Source: Promethearchaeota archaeon
GTDB lineage: Archaea > Asgardarchaeota > Lokiarchaeia > Sigynarchaeales > SOKP01
Assembly (NCBI GenBank): GCA_016839635.1
Contig: JAEOTV010000306.1
Span: 1 to 13,796, forward strand
DNA length: 13,796 nt
Reading direction: 5' to 3'
The notes beneath the pieces were generated by a model. It was not told the DNA's origin. It saw only the letters and a list, made by a program, of their open reading frames with translations, and did not search any database. The position numbers and the translations under genes are program-made. Shown here piece after piece: positions 7,311 through 13,796 of this stretch. The first letter of the stretch is position 1, and every line of letters starts with the position of its first letter.

Positions 7311-8114
7311 ATGAAAGAATCATTTATTGCTAGTTTCCCATATTACAGCCAACCTGTATTTCCGACTGATTGCAAATTTAGTTTTAATTCAGATATATTC
7401 TTAAGAGATATGCTAGTATGTTTTTCAAACAAACAAAACCATTATGAATACCCCAAATTCCAAGACTTTTCATATGATATTGGTTGTATGGGAAGAAATT
7501 TACCTAAAATAATAAAGGAATTTTTAGATGGAAAAGAAGTTTACATACTTTTTAGAACAACCCAATATGATTTTTCAAATAAGAAGACCTATATTTCTGG
7601 TTATTATAAAATTTCAAAAGCTTTTAGATTAAAAACTTATATTCTTGGAAAAGAAAAACCCTTCTTTGGAATATTTTCTAACGAAAATGTTTTTTTAAAT
7701 AAATTAGACGCCAATAGCTGGAAATGTAAACAGAATCGAGGAGCTATCTATTCTACCAATGATAAATATACCGAATATTTCCACCAACAAATAGAGTATT
7801 ATAAAAAATTCTTAAAAACATCTAAAAATAAAAAATTAATATATCAAAATAAGACAATTGAATGGACGAAAAGACTTAAACAAGATTCTTTTAGAAAAGA
7901 AATTCTAGATTTTTGTCCTATTAAGTGTTTATGTGATAATTGTTTTCTAAAAAATAAGATATTGAATTATAAAAAGAAATGGGGATATAAATTTCATTTA
8001 AATTATTTATATGATTCTAAGGTTTATTTAACAGATATTGTTGAGAAATTAAAACGAGAAAAAATTGAATATATTACAAAAAGTGATGATTTTGTGGAAA
8101 TGCAAAAAATGTGA
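7311..8114 (+). CDS. 267-aa unknown protein with C-terminal Cys cluster
   Basis: First gene of the island operon. I do not recognise the family. Residues about 75-105 (GKEVYILFRTTQYD and then KTYISGYYKISKAF) alternate like the strands of a small beta domain and recall PUA/EVE-type base-reading folds, but this is only a resemblance in pattern. Near the C-terminus, C202-x3-C206-x-C208-x2-C211 (CPIKCLCDNC) looks like a metal or Fe-S site. Other Cys (for example C21, C37, C59) lie in the N-terminal half. The ATG at 7311 is the first possible start after the promoter region. The last 29 nt overlap the start of a zinc-ribbon frame (8086-8241). A single +1 shift near 8094 would fuse that ribbon to this protein, so the annotated C-terminus may not be the true one. 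Confidence 0.7.
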   Translation: MKESFIASFPYYSQPVFPTDCKFSFNSDIFLRDMLVCFSNKQNHYEYPKFQDFSYDIGCMGRNLPKIIKEFLDGKEVYILFRTTQYDFSNKKTYISGYYKISKAFRLKTYILGKEKPFFGIFSNENVFLNKLDANSWKCKQNRGAIYSTNDKYTEYFHQQIEYYKKFLKTSKNKKLIYQNKTIEWTKRLKQDSFRKEILDFCPIKCLCDNCFLKNKILNYKKKWGYKFHLNYLYDSKVYLTDIVEKLKREKIEYITKSDDFVEMQKM

Positions 8115-8241
8115 ATATATTGTATCAGGAAAAGGAGCATCTATTCATGCAACTAACGGTTATTGTCCAAAATGCAAAAAGGCACATCTTCTAGAGAGGT
8201 ATGACCCATTAAATGAAGAAGGACCAGAGCCTCCAATTTAA
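8086..8241 (+). CDS. 51-aa zinc-ribbon protein overlapping both neighbours
   Basis: A short open frame from ATG 8086 to TAA 8239-8241. It encodes MILWKCKKCEYIVSGKG and on to YCPKCKKAHLLERYDPLN: two knuckles, C6-x2-C9 and C27-x2-C30, at normal zinc-ribbon spacing, and an acidic, proline-rich tail (NEEGPEPPI). It overlaps the end of the 267-aa gene by 29 nt and the start of the radical SAM gene by 29 nt, and fills what would otherwise be a 98-nt gap. No clear SD precedes ATG 8086, so expression would depend on coupling; TTG at 8092 is an alternative start. It may be a free metal-binding peptide, a partner or substrate of the radical SAM enzyme, or the true C-terminus of the upstream protein split by a frameshift. 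The ribbon itself is convincing; its status as a separate gene is less so. Confidence 0.6.
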   Translation: MILWKCKKCEYIVSGKGASIHATNGYCPKCKKAHLLERYDPLNEEGPEPPI

Positions 8242-9322
8242 AGAATTAAGCGTAGAGTTGACACATCGATGTGTTATGAATTGTATTTTTTGCAGTAGTT
8301 TAGCTTCAGAGGAACCGATAATAATAGAAGAAATAGAATACAATCGATTAAAAAATATTATTGAAGAGTGTAAAGAGAAGTATAATATTAAAAAAATATC
8401 TTTATCTGGTGGAGAACCATTATTATATCCACACTTTCATAAATTATTAAAATTTATACTAAAAAGTGAATTAGATTGTTTAATATATACGACGGGAGTC
8501 ATACTTGATAAAAATAATCTTATAGAGTGGTCAGATTCACTAATTAATAATTTAATAAGTTTGAAACAAGAATACACGAATGACATACAAGTTATTTTTG
8601 ATATTCAAGCTCCAGATAAAGTAAATTATGAAAAAATAACAAGAGTTGAAAATTCATTTTCATTACTAGTTAAAACGTTAAATAAATTGAAAGGTATTAA
8701 AGCTATTAGAAAATCTTGTCATTTTGTACCATTTAAATTAAATTGGAATTTAATTGAAGAGACTATAGATTTTTGTTTGAGTTATAATCTTGAAAATGTA
8801 AAGATCTTAAGATTTGTCGAACAAGGGAGAGCTTCCGATTTTGTAAAATTAGAACTTAATTTAGAAGAGTTCTATAATCTGCAAAGAATTTTAAAACATT
8901 TAAAAGAAAAATATAAAGAAAAATTAGTATTAGGACACCCAATTGATTTTCTATTTTTAATAGATCCTTCTTATAAAGTAAGACCATGCAGAGGAGGTTC
9001 AGATGCTCCAATAATTTTACCTAATGGTAATGTATATCCATGCCCTGCTTGGAAAAACATACAAGATTTGTGTGCTGGCAATATTTACAAACAAAGATTT
9101 CAAAAAATATGGGAAAGTGAATATTTTGAGTTTTTTAGAAATTTTATTTCAAAAGATTTTGAACATATAATTGGTTTATGCCAAGAGTGCAAATTTTTAA
9201 AGTCTTGTAAGGGAAAATGTGTAGCTCAACGAATATTGAAATATCATAGTATTCCGAAATTACCCGAATGTTTAAATATTGGTCCAGATCCCTTATGTTT
9301 ACAATTATTTAAAAATAGTTAA
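8213..9322 (+). CDS. Radical SAM enzyme with SPASM domain
   Basis: A 369-aa enzyme. The SAM-cluster motif is C20-x3-C24-x2-C27 in THRCVMNCIFCSS, and SGGEP is at 65-69. The C-terminal SPASM region has C259, then GNVYPCPAWK with C277, then C323-x2-C326-x5-C332-x3-C336 and C353, the standard CX2CX5CX3C...C layout for auxiliary [4Fe-4S] clusters; C362 is an extra candidate ligand. SPASM enzymes mostly modify peptides or proteins (RiPP maturases, sulfatase-activating enzymes) using a 5'-deoxyadenosyl radical, although some act on other substrates. It is not viperin-like, since viperins lack a SPASM domain. It starts inside the zinc-ribbon frame, with GAGAGGT (8194-8200) 12 nt ahead of ATG 8213. 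It ends 17 nt before the nuclease gene, so it is in the same operon. No separate RiPP precursor is visible; the 51-aa ribbon upstream is the only small candidate partner. Confidence 0.88.
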   Translation: MKKDQSLQFKELSVELTHRCVMNCIFCSSLASEEPIIIEEIEYNRLKNIIEECKEKYNIKKISLSGGEPLLYPHFHKLLKFILKSELDCLIYTTGVILDKNNLIEWSDSLINNLISLKQEYTNDIQVIFDIQAPDKVNYEKITRVENSFSLLVKTLNKLKGIKAIRKSCHFVPFKLNWNLIEETIDFCLSYNLENVKILRFVEQGRASDFVKLELNLEEFYNLQRILKHLKEKYKEKLVLGHPIDFLFLIDPSYKVRPCRGGSDAPIILPNGNVYPCPAWKNIQDLCAGNIYKQRFQKIWESEYFEFFRNFISKDFEHIIGLCQECKFLKSCKGKCVAQRILKYHSIPKLPECLNIGPDPLCLQLFKNS

Positions 9323-9339
9323 TTTATATCAATCTAAAA

Positions 9340-10170
9340 ATGCCAAATTACCTTAAAATAAAGTGTGAAAATTATCTAAAATTTAGAGATCTAACATTAT
9401 TTTCCATCAGAACCAATTATCCTGAATTAGATTTCTCTAATTATTTATTTGATGGAAATATCATTTCAAAAAGGATATACAGGAATTTTCTTTACGATTC
9501 AAAATACTTCATAGATGAATATAACAAATTAAAAAAAGAAAATTCTTATGATTGGGATATATTTGATAAAATTCTTAAATATCATAAGAGAAAGTACAGA
9601 AGGGCAAAAAAAAATGTTATAATTGGACGTATTGGAGAATCACTAAATAAATCAATTTTTGGAAGACCAACAAAAAAATCCATAATTATTTACAAGAAGA
9701 TGACTTCAAACATTTTTGAATCAGGAATTGATTTTATATGCATTAAGTATAATAGAATACTGAAAAAATTTGAATATTTTTTTTTTGAGGTAAAGGCCAC
9801 TCAAAATAATTATAAAAGCTGTGAATTCAAGATAAAAAATTGGTATACCCTTGATAATTTTACAACTAAATTTTTATTTGAGTTAGAATCTATAAAAGAA
9901 AAAGTGTTTAAAAGTATAAATATATCAAGTAAAGAAAAGTCTCTAATTACCAAAGATTTAAGAACATTAGCTGAAAATTTAATAAACAAAATTAAACCAT
10001 CAAGTCAATTCTTATTTTGTTCTAGTGTATATTGTGAAGTTTTCGATGATAAATCAAGAAATTTAGATAGAGATATTTTTTTGAATAATGGTTTTAATTA
10101 TATCTTTGTTATAAACAACTTTTATAAAATAATAAGAGAGGTGTATAAATGTCTGGAGATAATAATTTAA
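9340..10170 (+). CDS. PD-(D/E)XK nuclease, Hachiman HamA-like
   Basis: A 276-aa protein with a PD-(D/E)XK core: GRIGES (G96-S101, E100), a Lys/Ile-rich strand, SGIDF with D131, and FFEVKAT with E150-x-K152. The layout GE, then GhD (h = hydrophobic), then a spaced EhK matches the core of DUF1837 (HamA/AbpA) as I recall it, where the reported active site is also an ExK pair. Length fits HamA. The first 95 and last 100 residues are not recognisable, so another PD-(D/E)XK family is possible. The gene follows the radical SAM gene by 17 nt and overlaps the helicase start by 22 nt, the tight nuclease-then-helicase order of Hachiman. In that system HamA is a DNA nuclease held inactive by HamB until damaged or foreign DNA is sensed. 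ATG 9340 has no SD and may be reached by coupling. Nuclease confidence is high; HamA identity is moderate. Confidence 0.7.
   Translation: MPNYLKIKCENYLKFRDLTLFSIRTNYPELDFSNYLFDGNIISKRIYRNFLYDSKYFIDEYNKLKKENSYDWDIFDKILKYHKRKYRRAKKNVIIGRIGESLNKSIFGRPTKKSIIIYKKMTSNIFESGIDFICIKYNRILKKFEYFFFEVKATQNNYKSCEFKIKNWYTLDNFTTKFLFELESIKEKVFKSINISSKEKSLITKDLRTLAENLINKIKPSSQFLFCSSVYCEVFDDKSRNLDRDIFLNNGFNYIFVINNFYKIIREVYKCLEIII
10136..10143 (+). promoter_or_regulatory. Strong Shine-Dalgarno of the helicase gene
   Basis: GAGAGGTG, 5 nt before ATG 10149, lying inside the end of the nuclease gene. It supports the 10149 start and shows that this organism uses SD-led initiation inside operons alongside SD-less first genes. 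Confidence 0.65.
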
Positions 10171-13043
10171 AAAAGCTAAATATCTTAATTAATGATTTAT
10201 TAAAAAATGAGGATTTTAAGTTTTTTGATTTATCAATGGAAAAAATAAGTGAGATTTTAAAATATCTTCAGTATTTATTAATAGAGATTAGATTTGATAA
10301 TAATAGAAAAAAAATTGATCTAAATAAATCTAAAAGTGTCAAAGAATTTAGCGATAAATTAATACTTTTAGAAAATTATGTTTATTCTGCTTGGAAGTTA
10401 TCTGCAAATAATGGAGAATCCGTTTTTTTCTATTTTTATTCAATAATTGCAAGCTTATTCGACTATGTTGGGAGTATTTTATCAGATAAAGAATTTAAAA
10501 TTAAAGCTGCGGTATTATATTGTATATCTGAGTATGAATCTAACTCAACAATTATTATAAATAACCTTCTTGAAAAGGATGAAGATTTCAATAGATTAAT
10601 TAATTTTGATTATAAAACTAATAATTTTGAAATAATATCAGAATTGGATTTAATTATATTTTTAAATATATTATTTTTTTCAAGAAAATTCAAATCCATG
10701 CAAAAAATGCTAAAACGAAACCAACTATATTTTATTGAACTTAAAGATTTTAGCGATTGGATATCGTTTTTTAACTCGATTCTTCATTTTATTAATACAG
10801 GTAAAAATGGAGAAAATGTTCATTTACAATTTTCGAAAATACTTAAAAATATAATAAAATATGAAAATCCAATCCTGATTTGGCTCATAAATCGTCTTGA
10901 AATTCATCTAAAATATTTTTTTCAAAACTCTATCTGGATCATACCTAATAAATTAAAGAATATATCTGACGAATTTATTAAAATATTAGCTAATGACGAC
11001 ATCTATGAATTATGGAAATCTCAAAGAAATTGTATAGATTCAATATCTAGATTTGGCATTAATAATATTTTTCTTATGCCAACCTCATCAGGTAAGACTT
11101 TGATAGCAGAGTTACAGACAATCTATCATATTAAAAATAAGGGAAGAAAGGTGTTATATATTTGCCCAACAAATACATTGGTGTATCAAATTTATTATGA
11201 GCATTATTTAAGATTTATCAAAATGGGAATTAATTCCTTAAGATTGACAGGTTCTTATGATCAAACATATATTATTGATGATTTTCTGATTGAGAAATCC
11301 TCGTTTATAATTATGACACCAGAAAAATTTGATTATGTATGGCGAAATAGACCTGAATTTTTAGAGTATTTTAGTCTGATAATTTTTGATGAGTTTCAAC
11401 TTATTGAGGATTTTAAAAGAGGTCTAAAATATGAATTATTAATCTCTAGAGTTAAACAAGAAATCAATAAAAGAGATTTAGATATCAATCTTACTTTTCT
11501 TTCAGCATGCATTCCTCATAGTGCGATTTCTCCTATTTTAAACTGGTTGGGATCAGAAAAATCATTTGAAATAAATATCAAATGGAAACCGACACGTAAT
11601 ATTGAAGGAATTATTACCGAAGATTTAAAAAATAAAAGTAAACATAGTATAGTATTTCCTAACTTGAATCGCTCTATAAAAGACATTTTTCCAATGAAGA
11701 ACTTAAAGACTGTTGATGACATTTTAATCTTTTTTATTAAATATGTCTTAGATTTTCAACCAATTATGATTTTTTATGAAAATAAACCAGGATGCGAGAG
11801 GATTATTAAAAAAATTTATGACATAAGAAAATCCCTAAATCTAAGTAAACATACTGACCCTTTTTTTAAACTACAGTTGGATATCTTAAGAAGTGAATTA
11901 GGGCATGATTCAAAATTACTCAAATACATTGAATATGGTCTAGCATTTCATCATTCAGGATTACCTAAAAGTATCAGGGATATAGTTCAAATATTAATAA
12001 AAAAAAGTTATATTCGAATTTTTGCTTGTACAACTACCTTTGCTGAAGGAGTTAATTTTCCCGTACAATTAATTATGTTCCATTCTCTGAATTTATTTGA
12101 TGAGGATGTCCAACAACCGCATTTAATGTCATTTCGATTATATGAAAACATAGTTGGTCGAGCTGGTAGAGCATTGAAATATAGCGAAGGAATGATCTTA
12201 ATTCCTAATAAAGATGCTATAGCTTTTAACTATATTAACCAGACATTAAATCCACTGAAAAGTGTACTAAATAGTTTAGAGAGTGAACTACTGGAAACTG
12301 ACTTCGAGAAACTTCTTCATAATAATTTAATTTCAGATATACAAGTCGATTTGTTAACTACTGAAAATATTAATGAATTAAATCCTGAGGATTATTTCAG
12401 AAATACCTTTTTTTTTAATGAAAAACAACTTATACCAAAAAAAATTGTAAAACATTTGAAGAAACAGAAAGAATACATTAAGAATTTTAAATATCCAACA
12501 AAAAGTAAACCAATTTTTAATGGTAGTGGGCTCAATCTTTTATTTTGTAAAGAATTATATGATTTTATTATTATAAATAGATATTCATCAAAAATCAATA
12601 AGTATGATATTAATCAATTTTTACATTCTAATGAATTTGAAGAAATTAATAGATGGATTTATACACACCATCCTGATTTTTCAAAATTGAATGAAGATTA
12701 TTTTGAAATTATAAATATTTGGATAAATCGAACTACTTTAAATTATAAAGAGCTATACGATTATTGTAAATACAATGATAATTTGTTCTTTAAAATAATA
12801 AGCGTCTTAAATGGAAAAATAAGATATATTTTCCCTTGGATTTGGTCATTAATAATGAATATATTAATAATTCAAAACTCTGAACTTAAAAGATTCAAGC
12901 TGTTGCCATCTTATATAAAATATGGCTTAAATTCAGAAAAAAAATTTATTAATTATATATATGAAAGTTTAAAAGATATAGTGATTGAAGAGACTCCAAT
13001 ATCCAAGGAGTTAATCACAAATTTAGTAAAAAATAATAATTAA
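10149..13043 (+). CDS. Ski2-like SF2 helicase, Hachiman HamB-like
   Basis: A 964-aa protein with a full SF2 helicase core. Motif I is PTSSGKT (P311-T317, K316). Motif Ia region is ICPTNTLVYQ. Motif II is DEFQ (414-417). LTFLSACIP is near motif III. The second domain has AFHHSGLP (H601-P606), TTTFAEGVNFP (T628-P638) and YENIVGRAGRA (665-675, motif VI). The HHxGLP and AEGVN(F/L)P signatures are those of Ski2/Hel308-type helicases; DEFQ in place of DEXH is unusual for that group. The first about 290 residues are helical and unassigned and may contact the nuclease. The C-terminal about 290 are also unassigned. With the overlapping nuclease gene it resembles HamA-HamB (Hachiman; AbpA-AbpB in E. 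coli), where the helicase moves on DNA and controls the nuclease. A stand-alone repair helicase is the alternative. The gene is very AT-rich (one sampled 60-nt line has 12 G+C). Confidence 0.85.
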   Translation: MSGDNNLKKLNILINDLLKNEDFKFFDLSMEKISEILKYLQYLLIEIRFDNNRKKIDLNKSKSVKEFSDKLILLENYVYSAWKLSANNGESVFFYFYSIIASLFDYVGSILSDKEFKIKAAVLYCISEYESNSTIIINNLLEKDEDFNRLINFDYKTNNFEIISELDLIIFLNILFFSRKFKSMQKMLKRNQLYFIELKDFSDWISFFNSILHFINTGKNGENVHLQFSKILKNIIKYENPILIWLINRLEIHLKYFFQNSIWIIPNKLKNISDEFIKILANDDIYELWKSQRNCIDSISRFGINNIFLMPTSSGKTLIAELQTIYHIKNKGRKVLYICPTNTLVYQIYYEHYLRFIKMGINSLRLTGSYDQTYIIDDFLIEKSSFIIMTPEKFDYVWRNRPEFLEYFSLIIFDEFQLIEDFKRGLKYELLISRVKQEINKRDLDINLTFLSACIPHSAISPILNWLGSEKSFEINIKWKPTRNIEGIITEDLKNKSKHSIVFPNLNRSIKDIFPMKNLKTVDDILIFFIKYVLDFQPIMIFYENKPGCERIIKKIYDIRKSLNLSKHTDPFFKLQLDILRSELGHDSKLLKYIEYGLAFHHSGLPKSIRDIVQILIKKSYIRIFACTTTFAEGVNFPVQLIMFHSLNLFDEDVQQPHLMSFRLYENIVGRAGRALKYSEGMILIPNKDAIAFNYINQTLNPLKSVLNSLESELLETDFEKLLHNNLISDIQVDLLTTENINELNPEDYFRNTFFFNEKQLIPKKIVKHLKKQKEYIKNFKYPTKSKPIFNGSGLNLLFCKELYDFIIINRYSSKINKYDINQFLHSNEFEEINRWIYTHHPDFSKLNEDYFEIINIWINRTTLNYKELYDYCKYNDNLFFKIISVLNGKIRYIFPWIWSLIMNILIIQNSELKRFKLLPSYIKYGLNSEKKFINYIYESLKDIVIEETPISKELITNLVKNNN

Positions 13044-13130
13044 ATTCTATTTTTTAATATCTATTAACTAAAGCCTTTTTTGTTTAAATTAAGCAATAAA
13101 TTTAGAGAAGTATTGAGAATAATGATTTAG

Positions 13131-13250
13131 AAAGATAAGACTAAAATAATTTTTTGTTATGGTTCTCTTATGAGTTCTAATGGATTATTTAAAGATAAGT
13201 CAGAGATTCTGGAACGAATAAATATTGGATGCTTTCAGAGCTCAAATTAA
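13131..13250 (+). pseudogene. Remnant of a gamma-glutamylcyclotransferase-like gene
   Basis: A 39-codon open stretch with no start codon at its head, bounded by TAG 13128 and TAA 13248. It reads DKTKIIFCYGSLMSSNGLFK and then DKSEILERINIGCFQSSN. KIIFCYGSLM matches the N-terminal strand and substrate loop (YGSLM/YGTLM) of the GGCT/AIG2-like fold. An intact protein would run on for over 100 more residues, which are absent. The 466-nt stretch between 13043 and 13510 holds this remnant, the palindrome at 13258-13279, and otherwise nothing I can support. Confidence 0.4.
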
Positions 13251-13257
13251 AGGTCAG

Positions 13258-13279
13258 TGAGGTTTTGCAAAACCCTCAA
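13258..13279. repeat. Strong palindrome after the GGCT-like remnant
   Basis: GGTTTTGCAAAACC (13261-13274) is a perfect palindrome. It extends to TGAGG ... CCTCA with one unpaired C, giving a stem of about 10 bp. It is followed by CAATAAAAAATAATG. It may be a terminator for either strand, since transcripts converge here, or the footprint of a small mobile element. Confidence 0.45.
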
Positions 13280-13509
13280 TAAAAAATAATGATTAGCATT
13301 AATATCTATTTCTAAATTCTTTCCATGTCTTCATAAGCTCTTTTAGCAAGAGGATATTTTATTCTTTTCTTGCTTTTCTTCTAATCTAGTTGGTCTATGC
13401 TGAATTAATTTTTTGAGAGGCTTAAATAAAAAAATTATGAAGAAATTGCTACAATTACTACTATTAGATCATTTACTTTATTATTGAAAAGTGTATAGAT
13501 AGTATGAAT

Positions 13510-13796
13510 TTAATCGAAATCTAGATCATGTCGAATCATCGGATTTTTATCCATGCATTCAACTCCAAATTGACATAGCTCACAGCCCACAGGATAATTT
13601 TGCGCTTTGTATTTCCAATTAATTCGACGACTGTATGTTTTAAGAATTGGTTTAAGGCGTGGTACCATCTCTCTTGCGACTTTATTGCGATATTTATTGC
13701 ATTTTGTTTTATTATAACCTTTTTCAGTAATCGCATTAGCAGGACAATTTTTGGCACATTCTCTACAAGTAGCTTTAGCATAATATAAACAATTTG
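13510..13796 (-). CDS. C-terminal part of a 4Fe-4S ferredoxin-domain protein (runs off window)
   Basis: Read on the - strand, the frame from 13794 down to TAA 13512-13510 encodes 94 residues of an Fe-S protein whose N-terminus lies beyond the right edge. It shows TCRECAKNCPANAIT (C-x2-C-x3-C-P, the tail of a ferredoxin motif), a Cys at NKTKCNKY, and then YPVGCELCQFGVECMDKNPM with C-x2-C-x5-C. This layout recalls the C-terminal cluster region of epoxyqueuosine-reductase-like (QueG-like) and related archaeal 4Fe-4S proteins. The first Cys of the usual CxxCxxCxxxCP set is Lys here; an upstream Cys two residues in from the edge may replace it. Composition is close to that of the histone relic (one line is 42% G+C), so this is probably a resident gene. 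It is tail-to-tail with the helicase operon. Confidence 0.75.
   Translation of the reverse strand, partial: NCLYYAKATCRECAKNCPANAITEKGYNKTKCNKYRNKVAREMVPRLKPILKTYSRRINWKYKAQNYPVGCELCQFGVECMDKNPMIRHDLDFD

Noticed and set aside
8213..9322. Viperin-type antiviral radical SAM enzyme
   Set aside because: It has a clear SPASM Cys set and no nucleotide-kinase neighbour; viperins lack SPASM.
13312..13380. Short - strand frame ending RIKYPLAKRAYEDMERI, resembling a protein C-terminus
   Set aside because: It has only 22 codons between stops and no matching upstream part in any frame; too short to call.
13536..13788. Longer open frames on both strands over the right-edge Fe-S gene
   Set aside because: Neither shows a motif, while the third - strand frame has a convincing Cys pattern and is open to the window edge.
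1..13796. CRISPR arrays, tRNA or rRNA genes, and classical insertion sequences
   Set aside because: I saw no regularly spaced repeats, no tRNA-like cloverleaf or TTCGA-type arm, and no transposase motif.

Overview
The window looks like an AT-rich archaeal chromosome segment carrying an accessory (probably defence) island between more ordinary flanks. The archaeal reading rests on: (i) a broken archaeal-type histone-fold gene at the left edge; (ii) TATA-like boxes about 25 nt ahead of genes with no Shine-Dalgarno (leaderless style), mixed with a few SD-led genes inside operons; (iii) a Ski2/Hel308-like helicase and a DUF2284 protein. The large GIY-YIG protein with its N-terminal Cys/His knuckle resembles proteins I remember from Asgard (Lokiarchaeia-like) genomes, but that placement is a guess. 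Composition shifts along the window: sample 60-nt lines in the histone relic and the right-hand ferredoxin gene are 42-43% G+C, against about 20% in a helicase line, which fits an acquired island between host-like edges.

Left part (1-6220). A frameshifted histone relic (1-230) is followed by a promoter-bearing repeat and a two-gene unit: a 212-aa unknown helical protein (454-1092) overlapping a 788-aa GIY-YIG nuclease with several helix-turn-helix-like modules (1089-3455). Next comes a 577-aa protein ending in a DUF4209/HEPN-like RNxxxH motif (about 3509-5242), with an 18-nt perfect hairpin close to each end, and a 77-aa Cys-rich protein (5405-5638). After it, the promoter and first about 50 codons of the 212-aa gene appear again as a broken copy (5660-6019). 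This suggests a unit that duplicates or moves.

Central island (6221-13043). A DUF2284 metal-binding protein on the - strand is divergent from a tight + strand run of five genes: a 267-aa unknown protein with a C-terminal Cys cluster, a 51-aa zinc-ribbon protein whose frame overlaps both neighbours (8086-8241), a radical SAM/SPASM enzyme, a PD-(D/E)XK nuclease and a Ski2-like SF2 helicase. The last two overlap by 22 bp and have the order and motifs of the Hachiman (HamA-HamB) anti-phage pair. I know of no described Hachiman locus with a radical SAM-SPASM enzyme, a zinc ribbon, a Cys-cluster protein and DUF2284 attached; this is the best candidate in the window for an undescribed system. A possible division of labour is a nuclease-helicase effector plus an Fe-S/metal-dependent modification or signalling arm, which is inference only.

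Right part (13044-13796). A short gamma-glutamylcyclotransferase-like gene remnant, a strong palindrome, and the C-terminal end of an Fe-S protein on the - strand that runs off the window.
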